Below are positions 25,344 through 34,632 of a DNA stretch of 38,574 nucleotides, piece after piece (the first letter of the stretch is position 1; each line of letters opens with the position of its first letter). The notes beneath the pieces were generated by a model. That model made no database searches, was not told the DNA's origin, and worked only from the letters and a program-made list of their open reading frames with translations. The DNA is taken from assembly GCA_964534945.1 (NCBI GenBank), contig CAZHSB010000011.1, forward strand, positions 1 to 38,574, read 5' to 3'. Source of the DNA: CAZHFA01 sp964534945 (GTDB taxonomy: Bacteria > Bdellovibrionota_C > UBA2361 > CAKMMH01). A program made the position numbers and the translations under genes.

Positions 25344-25550
25344 TTACAGGTTATTGTCTGTAAATTTATCTACAAATTTTTTGCCGACATCAGTTTGGTT
25401 AATGGCCTCTAGCGCTCCTGCAATTGCGGTTCCGCCTTTTGTTGAGAAAAGATCCATAGCTTTTGTAATGCCTGTAGAAACATCGCCTGCGTTAGCAATT
25501 ACTTTGATTTGGGCATGCCCCAAATTCTTAGCTTGTTCAATTCCAACATC
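25344..25550 (-). pseudogene. C-terminal remnant of a flotillin-like gene
   Basis: On the minus strand this reads 68 codons to a stop: AKNLGHAQIKVIANAGDVST, then MDLFSTKGGTAIAGALEAIN and GKKFVDKFTDN. It resembles the end of flotillin/YqiK-type proteins (VKVxANSGD..., LFSxKGG..G..LEAL.QT). A TAA stop stands directly before the first codon (25551-25553). There is no ATG start before the internal Met of the MDLF segment, and the rest of the gene is absent. proS ends 30 bases upstream. It therefore looks like a truncated stub that keeps its original terminator. The family match is from memory; the lack of a start is directly visible. Confidence 0.6.
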
Positions 25551-25580
25551 TTAATTTTTTGATTTTATTTTAGAAAATTA

Positions 25581-27311
25581 TTACTTTAATCTTTTTATTA
25601 TATCATCAATTTTTTCAAAAAGATTTTTTTGATCAATTAAATCTTTTTCTTTTAATTCCCTTACCTTGTATTCAATTTTTTTATTTTCTAAATTTCTTTT
25701 GCTAATTATTAAAACTATTGGAATTCCGAGAAGATCAATATCGGCAAATTTTTCTCCTGCACTGACATCTCTATCGTCCCAAATTGGATCTAGTCCCTTA
25801 GATTTTAATACATCATATAAATCTTGAGAAGTGGAGTTTATAATATCATTAATTTCAGTATTGTTTTTTTGATATAAAGATACAATAGCAACTTTCCAAG
25901 GGGCTACAGAGAAAGGCCAAATGGGGCCATCTTCATCATGGTTTTCTTCTATAATACTTCCAACAAGCCTATCGATCCCAATTCCATAACAGCCCATAAT
26001 AGGTGTTTGAGGTGTGTTGTTTTCGTCAAGGTAAGTAAGCTTCATGCGTTTTGAATATTTATTTCCTAGTTGAAAAATATTTCCAACTTCAATTCCTCTT
26101 TTTATTGAAATGTGAGATTTACAATTTGGGCACAAATCCTTATCTTTTACTAATGCAATATCATAAAAATTTACATTTCCTAAGTCTCGTTTTATATTAA
26201 AATTTTTATAATGATAATCTTGTTTGTTTGCTCCCGTTACTAGATTCTTCTCAAACTCAAGTGATTTATCGATTATAACTGTAAGCTTTTCACTTGAAAG
26301 TCCAATAGGGGAGGCAAATCCCGCAACAGCTCCGATTGCTTTTATTGAATCTTCATCAGCTGCCGTAAGCTCTTTTTGTAAAATTTTTGAAAGCTTCATA
26401 TCATTTACATCAAGGTCTCCTCTAATTAGTGCTAATACTACTAAATCATCATTTCTTCCTTGATAAAAAACACATTTTGCAAGCCTAGTCGATTCAATAT
26501 TTAAAAACTTTGATAAATCGTCAATTGTTTTTACATTTGGCGTGGCAACTTCTTCAAGTTGCTTTTCTTCTTCTTTATCATTTGCGGGTAATACAAAGGA
26601 AGTTGCTACTTCTTTGTTAGCTTTATAGCTACACTTATCACAAACAACAATTGAATCTTCACCAGAAGGAGTTATTAGCATGAACTCATGAGAAATATTT
26701 CCTCCCATAATTCCATTATCTGATTTTATTGATATAACTTTTATTCCTACACGTTTATAAATGTTATCATATGCTGTAAAGCATTTTTCGTAATATTCTT
26801 CTAAATCTTTTTGAGTTAAGTGAAAAGAATAAGCATCTTTCATTTCAAACTCTCGTAAGCGAATAAGTCCTCCTCTTGATCTTGCTTCGTCTCTAAATTT
26901 TTTTGAAAATTGATAAAACATAAAAGGATAATCTTTGTAGCTTGATGTCTCTGATCTTGCAAGTGTTACGGCAGATTCTTCATGGGTCATTGCGAGTACA
27001 AAATCATGATTGGTTCTATCTTTTAATCGTAATAATTCATCTTGTATAGTCTCAAATCTTCCAGATTCTTCCCATAACTCAGCTGGCTGAACAAGAGGCA
27101 TCGTTGTTTCTTGCCCCCCAATATTATTCATTTCTTCTCTTATAATGTTTTCAATATTTAAAATTATTTTTGTTGTTGGTAATAAATGAGAAAAAATTCC
27201 GTTTGCAAGTTGTCTTATATAACCACCACGAAGCAAAAATTCATGACTGATTAATTTTGTATCGCTTGGCTTTTCCTTGAATCGTTTACCGAAAAGTTTT
27301 GATAATTTCAT
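25581..27311 (-). CDS. proS: Prolyl-tRNA synthetase, bacterial type with editing domain
   Basis: A 576-residue class II synthetase that charges tRNA-Pro. The catalytic core has TTMPLVQPAELWEESGR, motif 2 KFRDEARSRGGLIRLREFEM and motif 3 GIDRLVGSIIEENHDEDGP. Between motifs 2 and 3 sits the INS editing domain (about 225-390) that clears mischarged alanine; it includes CDKCSYKANKEVA and CVFYQGR. The C-terminal anticodon-binding domain contains PIWDDRDVSAGEKFADIDLLGIP. AAGGAT precedes ATG 27311 by 7 bases. The matching tRNA-Pro(TGG) is elsewhere in this window. No leader attenuator is seen. Confidence 0.97.
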   Translation of the reverse strand: MKLSKLFGKRFKEKPSDTKLISHEFLLRGGYIRQLANGIFSHLLPTTKIILNIENIIREEMNNIGGQETTMPLVQPAELWEESGRFETIQDELLRLKDRTNHDFVLAMTHEESAVTLARSETSSYKDYPFMFYQFSKKFRDEARSRGGLIRLREFEMKDAYSFHLTQKDLEEYYEKCFTAYDNIYKRVGIKVISIKSDNGIMGGNISHEFMLITPSGEDSIVVCDKCSYKANKEVATSFVLPANDKEEEKQLEEVATPNVKTIDDLSKFLNIESTRLAKCVFYQGRNDDLVVLALIRGDLDVNDMKLSKILQKELTAADEDSIKAIGAVAGFASPIGLSSEKLTVIIDKSLEFEKNLVTGANKQDYHYKNFNIKRDLGNVNFYDIALVKDKDLCPNCKSHISIKRGIEVGNIFQLGNKYSKRMKLTYLDENNTPQTPIMGCYGIGIDRLVGSIIEENHDEDGPIWPFSVAPWKVAIVSLYQKNNTEINDIINSTSQDLYDVLKSKGLDPIWDDRDVSAGEKFADIDLLGIPIVLIISKRNLENKKIEYKVRELKEKDLIDQKNLFEKIDDIIKRLK

Positions 27312-27418
27312 TTATAATCCTTTTTGCGTTTATATAAAATCGAAAATATTTATGAGGAATGCCTAAAAAGGCATTAATCTTCTTATACGTTATTGGATTT
27401 CTTCTTAATTTTCAAGAG

Positions 27419-28438
27419 TTATCTGCTATTTTTCATTCTAGCCATAATTGTATCAAAATTATTTTCATTAGAAAAATTTATAAAATTATCAAAGGATTTT
27501 TTTTGAGAAGAGTTTTTCCAATTATAAAGGAGCGAGGTGACAGTAAAATCAAAATCTTCTACGCCGAGATTAAAAGCCATTTTGAAACTTTCATTAAATG
27601 GAACATCTTCTTTTAAATATGAAAATAATTTTTGAAACTTTGAAATTTTAAAATTGTTAATTAAAAATTTTACACTAAATAATGATTCAGCATATGCAAT
27701 TGGAACTATACTAGTTGGCAATACCGTATAACCTCCAGATATATTTGATAAGCTTAAAGCATTATGATTTTTTAAAAAGCTTTTTAGCTCATTCCAAAGT
27801 CTAGGATTCGTCGTCCCCTCTGACCATTGAGCAAGACCCTCGTCTAGCCAGCTAACACAATTTCCATTTGAAAGGTTATAGATAAAAGCATGCATGTATT
27901 CATGTCTAAGTGATTTTAAAAGCTCTAAACTAAAAACAGCATCTTCTGGTGACAATGGAAAAATAATATGTTTTTTATAGTAAATAGCATTTATCCACTC
28001 TGGAATTTTTGTAACTTGGAAAAAACGATTCTTGTCCATTATCTTAAAAGTTAATTTCAAATCTTTAGGAACTCCTAAAAGATTTTCATAAAAATCATGA
28101 GTTTCCTTTAATTTTTTTGAAATTTTTACTGCAATTTCTCTATACTTAGGATCGTAATAAATTATAGCTTCCGATGAATCGTTTAAATATAGAGTAAAAT
28201 TTTTATCTGTATTTGAATACAAGTCTTTAATATTAAAAACGTCTGCAAAAATATTATGACTAATACATAAATTTAGAGTTAAAAATAGAACTAAAGATGA
28301 TAAAAATTTTTTTATATTGCACACATTCAAAAACCGAGAAAATTTTCCTGTAAATAAAAAATCGGAATTCTTTTTTTTTTTCTTAAGAGTTAAACAAAAA
28401 ACGTAAGGAATTGATGAAAATTTTCTTAAAGAAAACAC
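27419..28438 (-). CDS. Exported zinc metallopeptidase (gluzincin, MA-like)
   Basis: The 339-residue frame has a zinc motif HEYMH (179-183) and a downstream glutamate in WLDEGLAQWSEG (E200), the arrangement of peptidase MA-type gluzincins. Residues 43-65 (IKKFLSSLVLFLTLNLCISH) form a signal or anchor segment ending near NIFAD. The 40 residues before it are unusual for an exported protein, and no ribosome-binding site precedes ATG 28438, so a GTG or TTG inside this region (near 28320) may be the real start. An 11-base T run (28371-28381) in that part is prone to slippage. The substrate is unknown. Confidence 0.75.
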   Translation of the reverse strand: MFSLRKFSSIPYVFCLTLKKKKKNSDFLFTGKFSRFLNVCNIKKFLSSLVLFLTLNLCISHNIFADVFNIKDLYSNTDKNFTLYLNDSSEAIIYYDPKYREIAVKISKKLKETHDFYENLLGVPKDLKLTFKIMDKNRFFQVTKIPEWINAIYYKKHIIFPLSPEDAVFSLELLKSLRHEYMHAFIYNLSNGNCVSWLDEGLAQWSEGTTNPRLWNELKSFLKNHNALSLSNISGGYTVLPTSIVPIAYAESLFSVKFLINNFKISKFQKLFSYLKEDVPFNESFKMAFNLGVEDFDFTVTSLLYNWKNSSQKKSFDNFINFSNENNFDTIMARMKNSR

Positions 28439-28611
28439 ATAATATTTAATATTATTAAGCTGTTATCTCGTTAAAAGAAAAATAAAAAGTTAGCTTCAAA
28501 ATCTAATAGATAATAAAAAACAACCGATTTGCACTCATAAGCCCAAAAGAAGCAAGCAAGGTTTTTAGTATAAAGGTTTTTAAAAGAAAGTTTTTAATGA
28601 GGGAAATTTAT

Positions 28612-30894
28612 ATGACAAAAAGGTTCACCTATATTGTTATCTTATTATTGCTAATACCTGCTTCAGGTTTTTCATCACAAAATGTATATCCTGGTTATGT
28701 TGTTAAATTTCCAGAAAATGAGAGCGAAGCAAAAGTTGTTAAAAAATCTTTTTCAATAGCTAATTATTCAGAAAAAAGTAGGACTCAAAAATATTCATTA
28801 ATTGTTTCAAGTGCTAATGTAAAATCACTCAGTCTAGGTTCTGAGGTTAAAGAATATAATGAAGCGGAGGATGCTTGTTTAGAATTAAAAGAATTAGGCG
28901 CTTTAGAGTGTAGTCCAAATTTTGAATTAAAGATGTCGTCCGTCACTCCAAATGATACGTATTATGCTAATCAGTGGGCATTTTCTTCTACTGGTTTAAA
29001 TATAGGTGATACATGGAAGACTACAACAGGAAATAAAAATGTCGTCGTTGCAGTATTAGATACAGGGGTTGATTATACTCACCCAGATTTAGCTGATAAT
29101 ATGTGGGTAAATCCTAATGAAATTCCAGGAAACGGAATTGACGATGATGGAAATGGATATATAGATGATGTATACGGTGCAAATTTTATAAATGATACGG
29201 GAGATCCATTAGATGATAATGGGCATGGAACGCACGTTGCTGGAATAATCGGCGCAAAGGGAAATAATGGCGTAGGCGTGGCAGGAGTAAATTGGAATAC
29301 TAGCATTATAGCTTTAAAGTTTTTAACTTCTACAGGTTCCGGATCTTTATATAATGCAATTAAGGCATATGAATACTTATCAGATTTAAAAAATAATGGT
29401 GTTAATGTAAGGGTAGTTAATAACAGTTGGGGCGGAGGAGGTTATACCCAATCATTATATTTGGTAATGAAAAGTCTTGCTGATTCAGGTGTTATTTTAA
29501 CTGTCGCTGCAGGAAATGATGCTTTAGATAATGATACGGTAGGAGTTTATCCGGCAAATTTTGATATAGATAATTTAGTTTCTGTAGCTGCTACAACTTC
29601 TACGGAAGATTTGGCATATTTTTCAAACATAGGTGCAACTTCTGTCGATATTGCAGCTCCTGGATATAGTATTGCTAGTACGTTTCCTGGTAGCAGATAT
29701 GTATATATGAGTGGTACCTCGATGGCCGCTCCTTATGTGGCGGGAGCCTTGGCGTTGGTGATAGGAAAAGAAACTTCACTTAATGCAAGCGAGGCCATAA
29801 CAAGACTTTATGAAACTGGAAGAGAAGCTACTTCGTTAAGTGGTTCTATAGCTACGGGAAGAATAGTTGATATTACAAGATTAATAAATAATGAAAGAAC
29901 AGAGTTTCCAAAGGAACCAACGTGTAGTTATCAAGTTGAAAATATAGTTTACAATAATGAAAATTTAGCTGAATCAGAGGTTGTTGCTTTTCAAGCAGAT
30001 GATTATCCTTATTATTCATTTGAATTGCCATTTAGTTTTCCATTTTTTAATAACAGCTATAATGGAATAAATATTTCTGCAAATGGTGTTGTCTATTTTG
30101 GATATTCCCCTTCATCTACTGATTATAATAATTCATCAGTAGCTCCAACTAATTCGATAGCCTCTTTTCATTCGGATTTAATAGCAAAAGATGATCCTTA
30201 TGGAATAAGAATTTATTCTTCTGAAGAAAAAGTTATTATTTACTGGAAGGCAAAATCTTATTATAGACAATTTTCAGGAAGTGATGGAGATGTTTATGTA
30301 AAATTAGTTCTTTATCCATCTGGTATAATAGAAGATTATGTTTCTTTCTACAACCAAGAAACCATAGATGCGGTTTCTTCTCGTTATACAATAGGAGTTT
30401 CTGGAACAAGTTCTAATCAAATAGTTTATGCGACAAACTCAGCAATAGCGCTTTACAATAATTTAGGAATTAGATTTACTCCTTTTTGTGAAAATAGTGG
30501 TGATACTAATGACAAAGAATCATTAGATATTACAGGTGTAAATTTGTATAGGACAAATAATAATGACAAAAAATTTAATTTATTAAGAAGAACAAGAAAA
30601 TATGCAATAGAATTAGATGGTTCAGGAAGTGGACAAGTTCAAGCACGAATAGGTTTTGAGTTTGGTTATTGTCCAAACATTATTAATGTAGATGTAGAAG
30701 ATGGATATGCAAAGAAACTTGGGCTATTAAAAATCCCTGTAAATTTTGCAAGAAAATTTAAGGTATCTATTCCAGAATATAACGTGATGAAGGTAAGAAA
30801 AATACAACAAGACAAGAAAGTTAAATATAATGCAAAACAAAGTAAAAGAAAATTAAAAAAGATTTGTGATAGGTTGATGGCTCAATTAAATTAG
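28612..30894 (+). CDS. Secreted subtilisin-like serine protease (S8)
   Basis: The 760-residue protein has a signal peptide (RFTYIVILLLLIPASGFSSQ), an I9-like propeptide region (about 25-105), and a peptidase S8 domain with D150 (AVLDTGVDYTHPDL), H205 (DDNGHGTHVAGIIG) and S370 (MSGTSMAAPYVAGALAL). The triad is complete. Residues about 440-620 form a beta-sandwich-like domain (ELPFSFPFFNNSYNGINISA) of the kind found behind secreted proteases. The last 100 residues are basic. I chose ATG 28612, preceded by GAGGG, over the in-frame ATG at 28597. It converges on the Cys-rich protein gene. Confidence 0.93.
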   Translation: MTKRFTYIVILLLLIPASGFSSQNVYPGYVVKFPENESEAKVVKKSFSIANYSEKSRTQKYSLIVSSANVKSLSLGSEVKEYNEAEDACLELKELGALECSPNFELKMSSVTPNDTYYANQWAFSSTGLNIGDTWKTTTGNKNVVVAVLDTGVDYTHPDLADNMWVNPNEIPGNGIDDDGNGYIDDVYGANFINDTGDPLDDNGHGTHVAGIIGAKGNNGVGVAGVNWNTSIIALKFLTSTGSGSLYNAIKAYEYLSDLKNNGVNVRVVNNSWGGGGYTQSLYLVMKSLADSGVILTVAAGNDALDNDTVGVYPANFDIDNLVSVAATTSTEDLAYFSNIGATSVDIAAPGYSIASTFPGSRYVYMSGTSMAAPYVAGALALVIGKETSLNASEAITRLYETGREATSLSGSIATGRIVDITRLINNERTEFPKEPTCSYQVENIVYNNENLAESEVVAFQADDYPYYSFELPFSFPFFNNSYNGINISANGVVYFGYSPSSTDYNNSSVAPTNSIASFHSDLIAKDDPYGIRIYSSEEKVIIYWKAKSYYRQFSGSDGDVYVKLVLYPSGIIEDYVSFYNQETIDAVSSRYTIGVSGTSSNQIVYATNSAIALYNNLGIRFTPFCENSGDTNDKESLDITGVNLYRTNNNDKKFNLLRRTRKYAIELDGSGSGQVQARIGFEFGYCPNIINVDVEDGYAKKLGLLKIPVNFARKFKVSIPEYNVMKVRKIQQDKKVKYNAKQSKRKLKKICDRLMAQLN

Positions 30895-30914
30895 TTAAAA
30901 AAATTAGATTTATT

Positions 30915-31205
30915 TTATTTAAAGAGATCATCTAGCTTTTTATAAACGGTATCTTTCGAAGATTCTTGTGTGCTTTTATTGGAAGCGTAATTGTTCGGTT
31001 TAAAAAAATCACAAAAGTTTGAATTTTCTTTATCAAGGATTCTTTCCGCTTGGGTTTCTTTGCAATTGTTGTATTCTTTTTCAGTATAAAACACACAATT
31101 TTTACAACAATGTAAATCTTGTTTACATTTATCACAAGAGTCTCTTCTTCCTATGTTTCCAGAGTATGTAATAATATTGTTGCAATTGTGACATTTTAGC
31201 TGCAT
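30915..31205 (-). CDS. Cys-rich zinc-ribbon-like small protein
   Basis: A 96-residue protein with metal-binding pairs CHNC (residues 5-8) and CDKC (24-27), then CCKNC (33-37), a Cys before KETQAERILDKE, and FCDFF near 64-68. It resembles a small family in delta-proteobacteria with LHCCxNCxFY and QAERVxDKxxANFCDYF motifs, of unknown function. It probably binds one or two zinc ions. AAGGA lies 9 bases before ATG 31205. It follows the pyruvyl transferase gene by 16 bases on the same strand, so they may form an operon. Confidence 0.8.
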   Translation of the reverse strand: MQLKCHNCNNIITYSGNIGRRDSCDKCKQDLHCCKNCVFYTEKEYNNCKETQAERILDKENSNFCDFFKPNNYASNKSTQESSKDTVYKKLDDLFK

Positions 31206-31221
31206 AAGTAAAAATCCTTTT

Positions 31222-32412
31222 TTAAGGTTGAGTAAAATATTTTTCTTTTAACATTTCAGTTGCTTTCATTGCACCTTGTCTTAATGCATCAATTTTTTCT
31301 TGCTGCCTAGTTTGTATGTTTAAACTATTTTCCCAAGCATAAATTAAAGTCTGTGATAAAGAATCTTCGCTTATTTTTGCAAGTTCTAAACTCAATTCAG
31401 GTGAATCCAAATGCCTCATATATCCTCTAACTTTTGGTGCGTAAATTAGTCCAATAATTGGAGTCCTCACAGCAGAAGCTAAAATTAAGGCATGAAATCT
31501 CATTCCAACAAGAATTTTACAACGTCTCATAATAGCCTGTATGTCGTGGCTTAGATACGTTGAGTTGTCTACAACAATGCCGTTGCAATTTTTAGCTACA
31601 AAATGGCAAACCTCTTCGTCCATAGGTTGAGTTGAAAAAATTATAGGCTTTATTCCCTTATTTAACTTTTCACAAGCGTTATTTACTGCTTTTGCAATCA
31701 TAAGTAAAAATTCATTTTTATCTTTAATTTTTTCATCTTTTTTAAGCCAAGAATCCATATAGCTTGTAACGTTTATACCAAGAAGAGGTGTATTTTCATT
31801 GATGTTGTAATTTTCTTTTAAGATTTTAATCGCAACATCATCGCTTGAAACTGGATTAATAAAGGCAGAGTCCCCAGTCAAAAAAATTTCTTTTTTAACA
31901 CCAATTTCTTTTGCAAGTGCCTTACTATCGTTTTCTCTAAACATTATTAGATTACAATTGTTAAGTAAAAATTTTGCCATAAATCTACTTAATTTTGAGG
32001 GGAATGGTCCAATTCCACAATTAAAACAGATCAATTTGCATTTACAAATTTTTGCAAATGGCACTAAAAAAAAGAGTGTAATTAAATAATTAAAAGCAGG
32101 ATTTAAAAGTTTTTTACCAAAAATTATTCCATCACAAATAAGTGCCACATCACTTTTAAAAAAACATTTTATCGTAGGAATTCCCAATAGTCTAATGCTT
32201 CCAGTCCAAGGCATTACATCAATTGCCTTTAAGTTATATTTTGGCTCATAATTTTTTTGTATCCATTGGTGAAAAACTGCAGGTACATAGAAAAAGGCAT
32301 TATCTAAGTTTTTGCTTAACGATTCTAGAATGCTAGATAAAATGGCGCCATCTCCTAAATTTCTTCCTGAGTTATTGCCAAGTAGGGTAATTACTGGGAA
32401 TTTATTTTTCAT
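31222..32412 (-). CDS. Polysaccharide pyruvyl transferase family protein
   Basis: The 396-residue protein has the PS_pyruv_trans fold: an N-terminal ITLLGNNSGRNLGDGAILSS nucleotide-type loop, FNCGIGPFPSK, and the C-terminal GMRFHALILASAVRTPIIGL with the following YAPKVRGYM. Family members (CsaB, WcaK/AmsJ) transfer pyruvate from PEP to sugars of cell-surface polysaccharides, forming ketals. AAGGAAAATA lies just before ATG 32412. The target glycan is unknown. A CsaB-like role in anchoring surface proteins is one option, but no SLH domain is seen in the window. Confidence 0.88.
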   Translation of the reverse strand: MKNKFPVITLLGNNSGRNLGDGAILSSILESLSKNLDNAFFYVPAVFHQWIQKNYEPKYNLKAIDVMPWTGSIRLLGIPTIKCFFKSDVALICDGIIFGKKLLNPAFNYLITLFFLVPFAKICKCKLICFNCGIGPFPSKLSRFMAKFLLNNCNLIMFRENDSKALAKEIGVKKEIFLTGDSAFINPVSSDDVAIKILKENYNINENTPLLGINVTSYMDSWLKKDEKIKDKNEFLLMIAKAVNNACEKLNKGIKPIIFSTQPMDEEVCHFVAKNCNGIVVDNSTYLSHDIQAIMRRCKILVGMRFHALILASAVRTPIIGLIYAPKVRGYMRHLDSPELSLELAKISEDSLSQTLIYAWENSLNIQTRQQEKIDALRQGAMKATEMLKEKYFTQP

Positions 32413-32434
32413 TATTTTCCTTCTTTTTTCTCTA

Positions 32435-32463
32435 TTGTTAGTTTATTTTGAATACTTTAATAT
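32435..32463 (+). promoter_or_regulatory. Possible sigma-70-type promoter
   Basis: TTGTTA (32435-32440), a 17-base spacer and TAATAT (32458-32463) lie in the 71-base gap between divergent genes, 20 bases before ATG 32484. The match is moderate in an AT-rich region. Confidence 0.4.
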
Positions 32464-32483
32464 AAAGAACATTGAGGTATTCT

Positions 32484-32789
32484 ATGCAAAAAAATATTAA
32501 AATCAAGATGATAAAAATTAAAGTGTTTTTGTGTGTAATCTGTCTAGCTATCTCTTTTCCGTGTAATGCCTTTTGTGAAAATTTTAAGCAAAATGACGAA
32601 AGAATTGAAAAAAAAGATAATGACATTGAATTTTTGCCTGGGGAAGAGGTTAAGACAAAATCTGGAAGAAAAATGCGTGTTTGGTCTTCTAAAGGAACCT
32701 TTCGTTTGGAAGAGGGAGAAAAAAATAATAATGGCGTTGATATAAATTCTGTGATAATTGATAAAAGAAAAGATAAAAAAAGAAAGTAA
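32484..32789 (+). CDS. Small hypothetical exported protein
   Basis: The 101-residue protein has a signal peptide (IKVFLCVICLAISFPCNAFC) that could also be read as a lipobox. The mature part is charged (GEEVKTKSGRKMRVWSSKG) and ends in a Lys/Arg-rich tail. No family is recognised. The ATG at 32484 has GAGG 6 bases upstream and was chosen over the upstream TTG. It is followed after 25 bases by another small exported protein, so the two are probably an operon. Confidence 0.65.
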   Translation: MQKNIKIKMIKIKVFLCVICLAISFPCNAFCENFKQNDERIEKKDNDIEFLPGEEVKTKSGRKMRVWSSKGTFRLEEGEKNNNGVDINSVIIDKRKDKKRK

Positions 32790-32814
32790 TATCTAAAAAG
32801 GAGAATTGAGGATT

Positions 32815-33399
32815 ATGAATAAAATATATTTAATTTCAATTTTGTTGTTATTAAATTTCAACGCTGCTTTTGCTAAAGATGACGATGGAAAAACTCTTTC
32901 GCAACAAGGGGTTCTCGCAAGTAGTATAGGTTCTGCTGGAAATGTTGATGTTTCTATTCCAGATACTTGGGGGGGCGTGAAGATTGAGGGAAAGTCAGGA
33001 GCACCTATAACGGCAGGTGTTATAAAAAAAAGTGATACACTTTGGGATTTAAAAGCAGAAAATGTATCTTCTGATGAATATAAATTTACATTGGAGCTAA
33101 TACAGTTTTCAAAAGATGGGAAAAAAATAAAAAATGTAGTTCTACCTTTTCTATTAAAGCCAAAAACATCAAAGGCTATTCCTGTCACAGTAAGTAGTTT
33201 TGCGCAAGATTATGTTGTTAATATTTTATCTTGGAAGAAAATAGAAAATAAGAAAAATAAGAAAGAAAAAGTAGATACAAAAGTAAACATTAAAAAAGAT
33301 AAAAATGATGAAATAAGTGATAAAGAACTAGATTTAACAGATGAAGAACGGGAGCTATTAGGAGTAGGTCGTTCGGGGTATAAATCTATCACGCCTTAA
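32815..33399 (+). CDS. Hypothetical exported protein with acidic-basic tail
   Basis: A 194-residue protein with signal peptide (MNKIYLISILLLLNFNAAFA), a beta-rich region (about 35-130: DTLWDLKAENVSSDEYKFTL) and a Lys/Asp-rich tail with the end ELLGVGRSGYKSITP. The middle looks like a small immunoglobulin-type fold, but I recognise no family. ATG 32815 has GAGG upstream and AAAAGGAG farther back; a TTG at 32806 is an alternative. It pairs with the preceding small exported protein and ends at a hairpin terminator shared with recA. Confidence 0.65.
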   Translation: MNKIYLISILLLLNFNAAFAKDDDGKTLSQQGVLASSIGSAGNVDVSIPDTWGGVKIEGKSGAPITAGVIKKSDTLWDLKAENVSSDEYKFTLELIQFSKDGKKIKNVVLPFLLKPKTSKAIPVTVSSFAQDYVVNILSWKKIENKKNKKEKVDTKVNIKKDKNDEISDKELDLTDEERELLGVGRSGYKSITP

Positions 33400-33463
33400 A
33401 GAAAAAACATCTATAAAATAAATTACATTGATGATTATCAAAAACATAGAGAATGTAAAAACT

Positions 33464-33503
33464 GAAAGTGTAAAAAACTTTGTGTAAAGTTTTCTACACT
33501 TTC
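33464..33503. terminator. Bidirectional hairpin terminator beyond recA
   Basis: An 18-base arm (33464-33481, starting GAAAGTGTA) pairs with 33486-33503 (ending TACACTTTC) around a 4-base GTGT loop, with one A-C mismatch. It lies in the 117-base gap between convergent genes, 14 bases from the recA stop. Confidence 0.75.
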
Positions 33504-33516
33504 TACGTTTTAATTT

Positions 33517-34590
33517 TTAATCGTCGTTAGCCACTTTTTTAGAAGCTTTTTCTGCTTTTTTAGATTTTTCACTTTCTTCTTTTGAAGATGAAATTCCTAA
33601 TGAGTCTAAAATTAGCGTTCTAATTTCTTCTTTTACCTCTGGGTGCTCTAGAAGATAAGTTTTTGCTCCCTCTCTTCCTTGACCTATTCTTTCTCCTTTA
33701 TAAGAATACCAAGCGCCTGCCTTATCGACAAACCCATAGTTCACTCCGATATCTAATATTTCTCCAGCTTGACTGATACCTTCATTAAATATTACGTCAA
33801 ACTCTGCTTCTCTAAATGGAGGTGCAACTTTATTCTTAACGACTTTTACTCTGACCCTGTTTCCTGTGACATCAGAACTTTCTTTTATTGAAGCAATACG
33901 TCTTATATCTAGCCTTACAGATGCATAAAATTTTAATGCATTCCCACCTGATGTTGTTTCTGGAGAACCAAACATTACACCAATTTTCATCCGTATTTGG
34001 TTTATAAAAAGGATTAAACAATTTGATTTTGATGTAATACCTGCAAGTTTTCGTAAAGCTTTACTCATTAGCCTTGCTTGCATTCCTGGTTGTTGATCCT
34101 CCATTTCTCCCTCGATCTCTGCTTTGGGAGTAAGTGCGGCAACAGAATCAATAATCACAAGATCTACAGAACCAGATGAAACTAAAGATTCACAAATTTC
34201 TAATCCTTGCTCTCCACAATCTGGCTGGCTTACTAACAGCTTTGAGGTATCGACCCCAAGTTTCCTAGCATAAGAAACGTCGAGTGCATGCTCGGCATCG
34301 ATAAAAACAACCGTGCCCCCCTTTTTTTGTGCTTCTGCTGCTAAATGTAACGCAAGTGTTGTTTTCCCCGAAGATTCTGGCCCATAAATTTCGCAAATTC
34401 TTCCCTTTGGAAGCCCTCCAATTCCTAAAGCAATATCTAGTCCCAAACTTCCCGTAGAAATCGCCTCAACTTTTTCAACGGCATCTTCATCTAGAGACAT
34501 TATTGCGCCTTTTCCATATTTTTTTTCTAACAAAGAAATAGCAGATGATAATGCTCTTTCTTGATCTTGAGATTCATTATTAGGTTTCAT
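33517..34590 (-). CDS. recA: Recombinase A
   Basis: The 357-residue protein forms filaments on single-stranded DNA, catalyses strand exchange and triggers LexA self-cleavage. Walker A is GPESSGKT (70-77). LVIIDSVAALTPKAEIEGEM, LFINQIRMKIGVMFGSPETT and GGNALKFYASVRLDIRR are the standard RecA motifs, all intact. The C-terminal tail is rich in Lys and Glu. lexA lies immediately upstream on the same strand with a 42-base gap, so recA is probably transcribed from the lexA promoter; no separate promoter is evident in the gap. The gene ends at a hairpin terminator. Confidence 0.99.
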   Translation of the reverse strand: MKPNNESQDQERALSSAISLLEKKYGKGAIMSLDEDAVEKVEAISTGSLGLDIALGIGGLPKGRICEIYGPESSGKTTLALHLAAEAQKKGGTVVFIDAEHALDVSYARKLGVDTSKLLVSQPDCGEQGLEICESLVSSGSVDLVIIDSVAALTPKAEIEGEMEDQQPGMQARLMSKALRKLAGITSKSNCLILFINQIRMKIGVMFGSPETTSGGNALKFYASVRLDIRRIASIKESSDVTGNRVRVKVVKNKVAPPFREAEFDVIFNEGISQAGEILDIGVNYGFVDKAGAWYSYKGERIGQGREGAKTYLLEHPEVKEEIRTLILDSLGISSSKEESEKSKKAEKASKKVANDD

Positions 34591-34632
34591 ATAAAATACT
34601 CCTTGTTTTTGTTAATATAAAATTTGTAAACT

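Noticed and set aside
25354..25554. Plus-strand 66-residue ORF
   Set aside because: It is the antisense frame of the flotillin-like remnant, whose minus-strand translation matches a known type of protein end.
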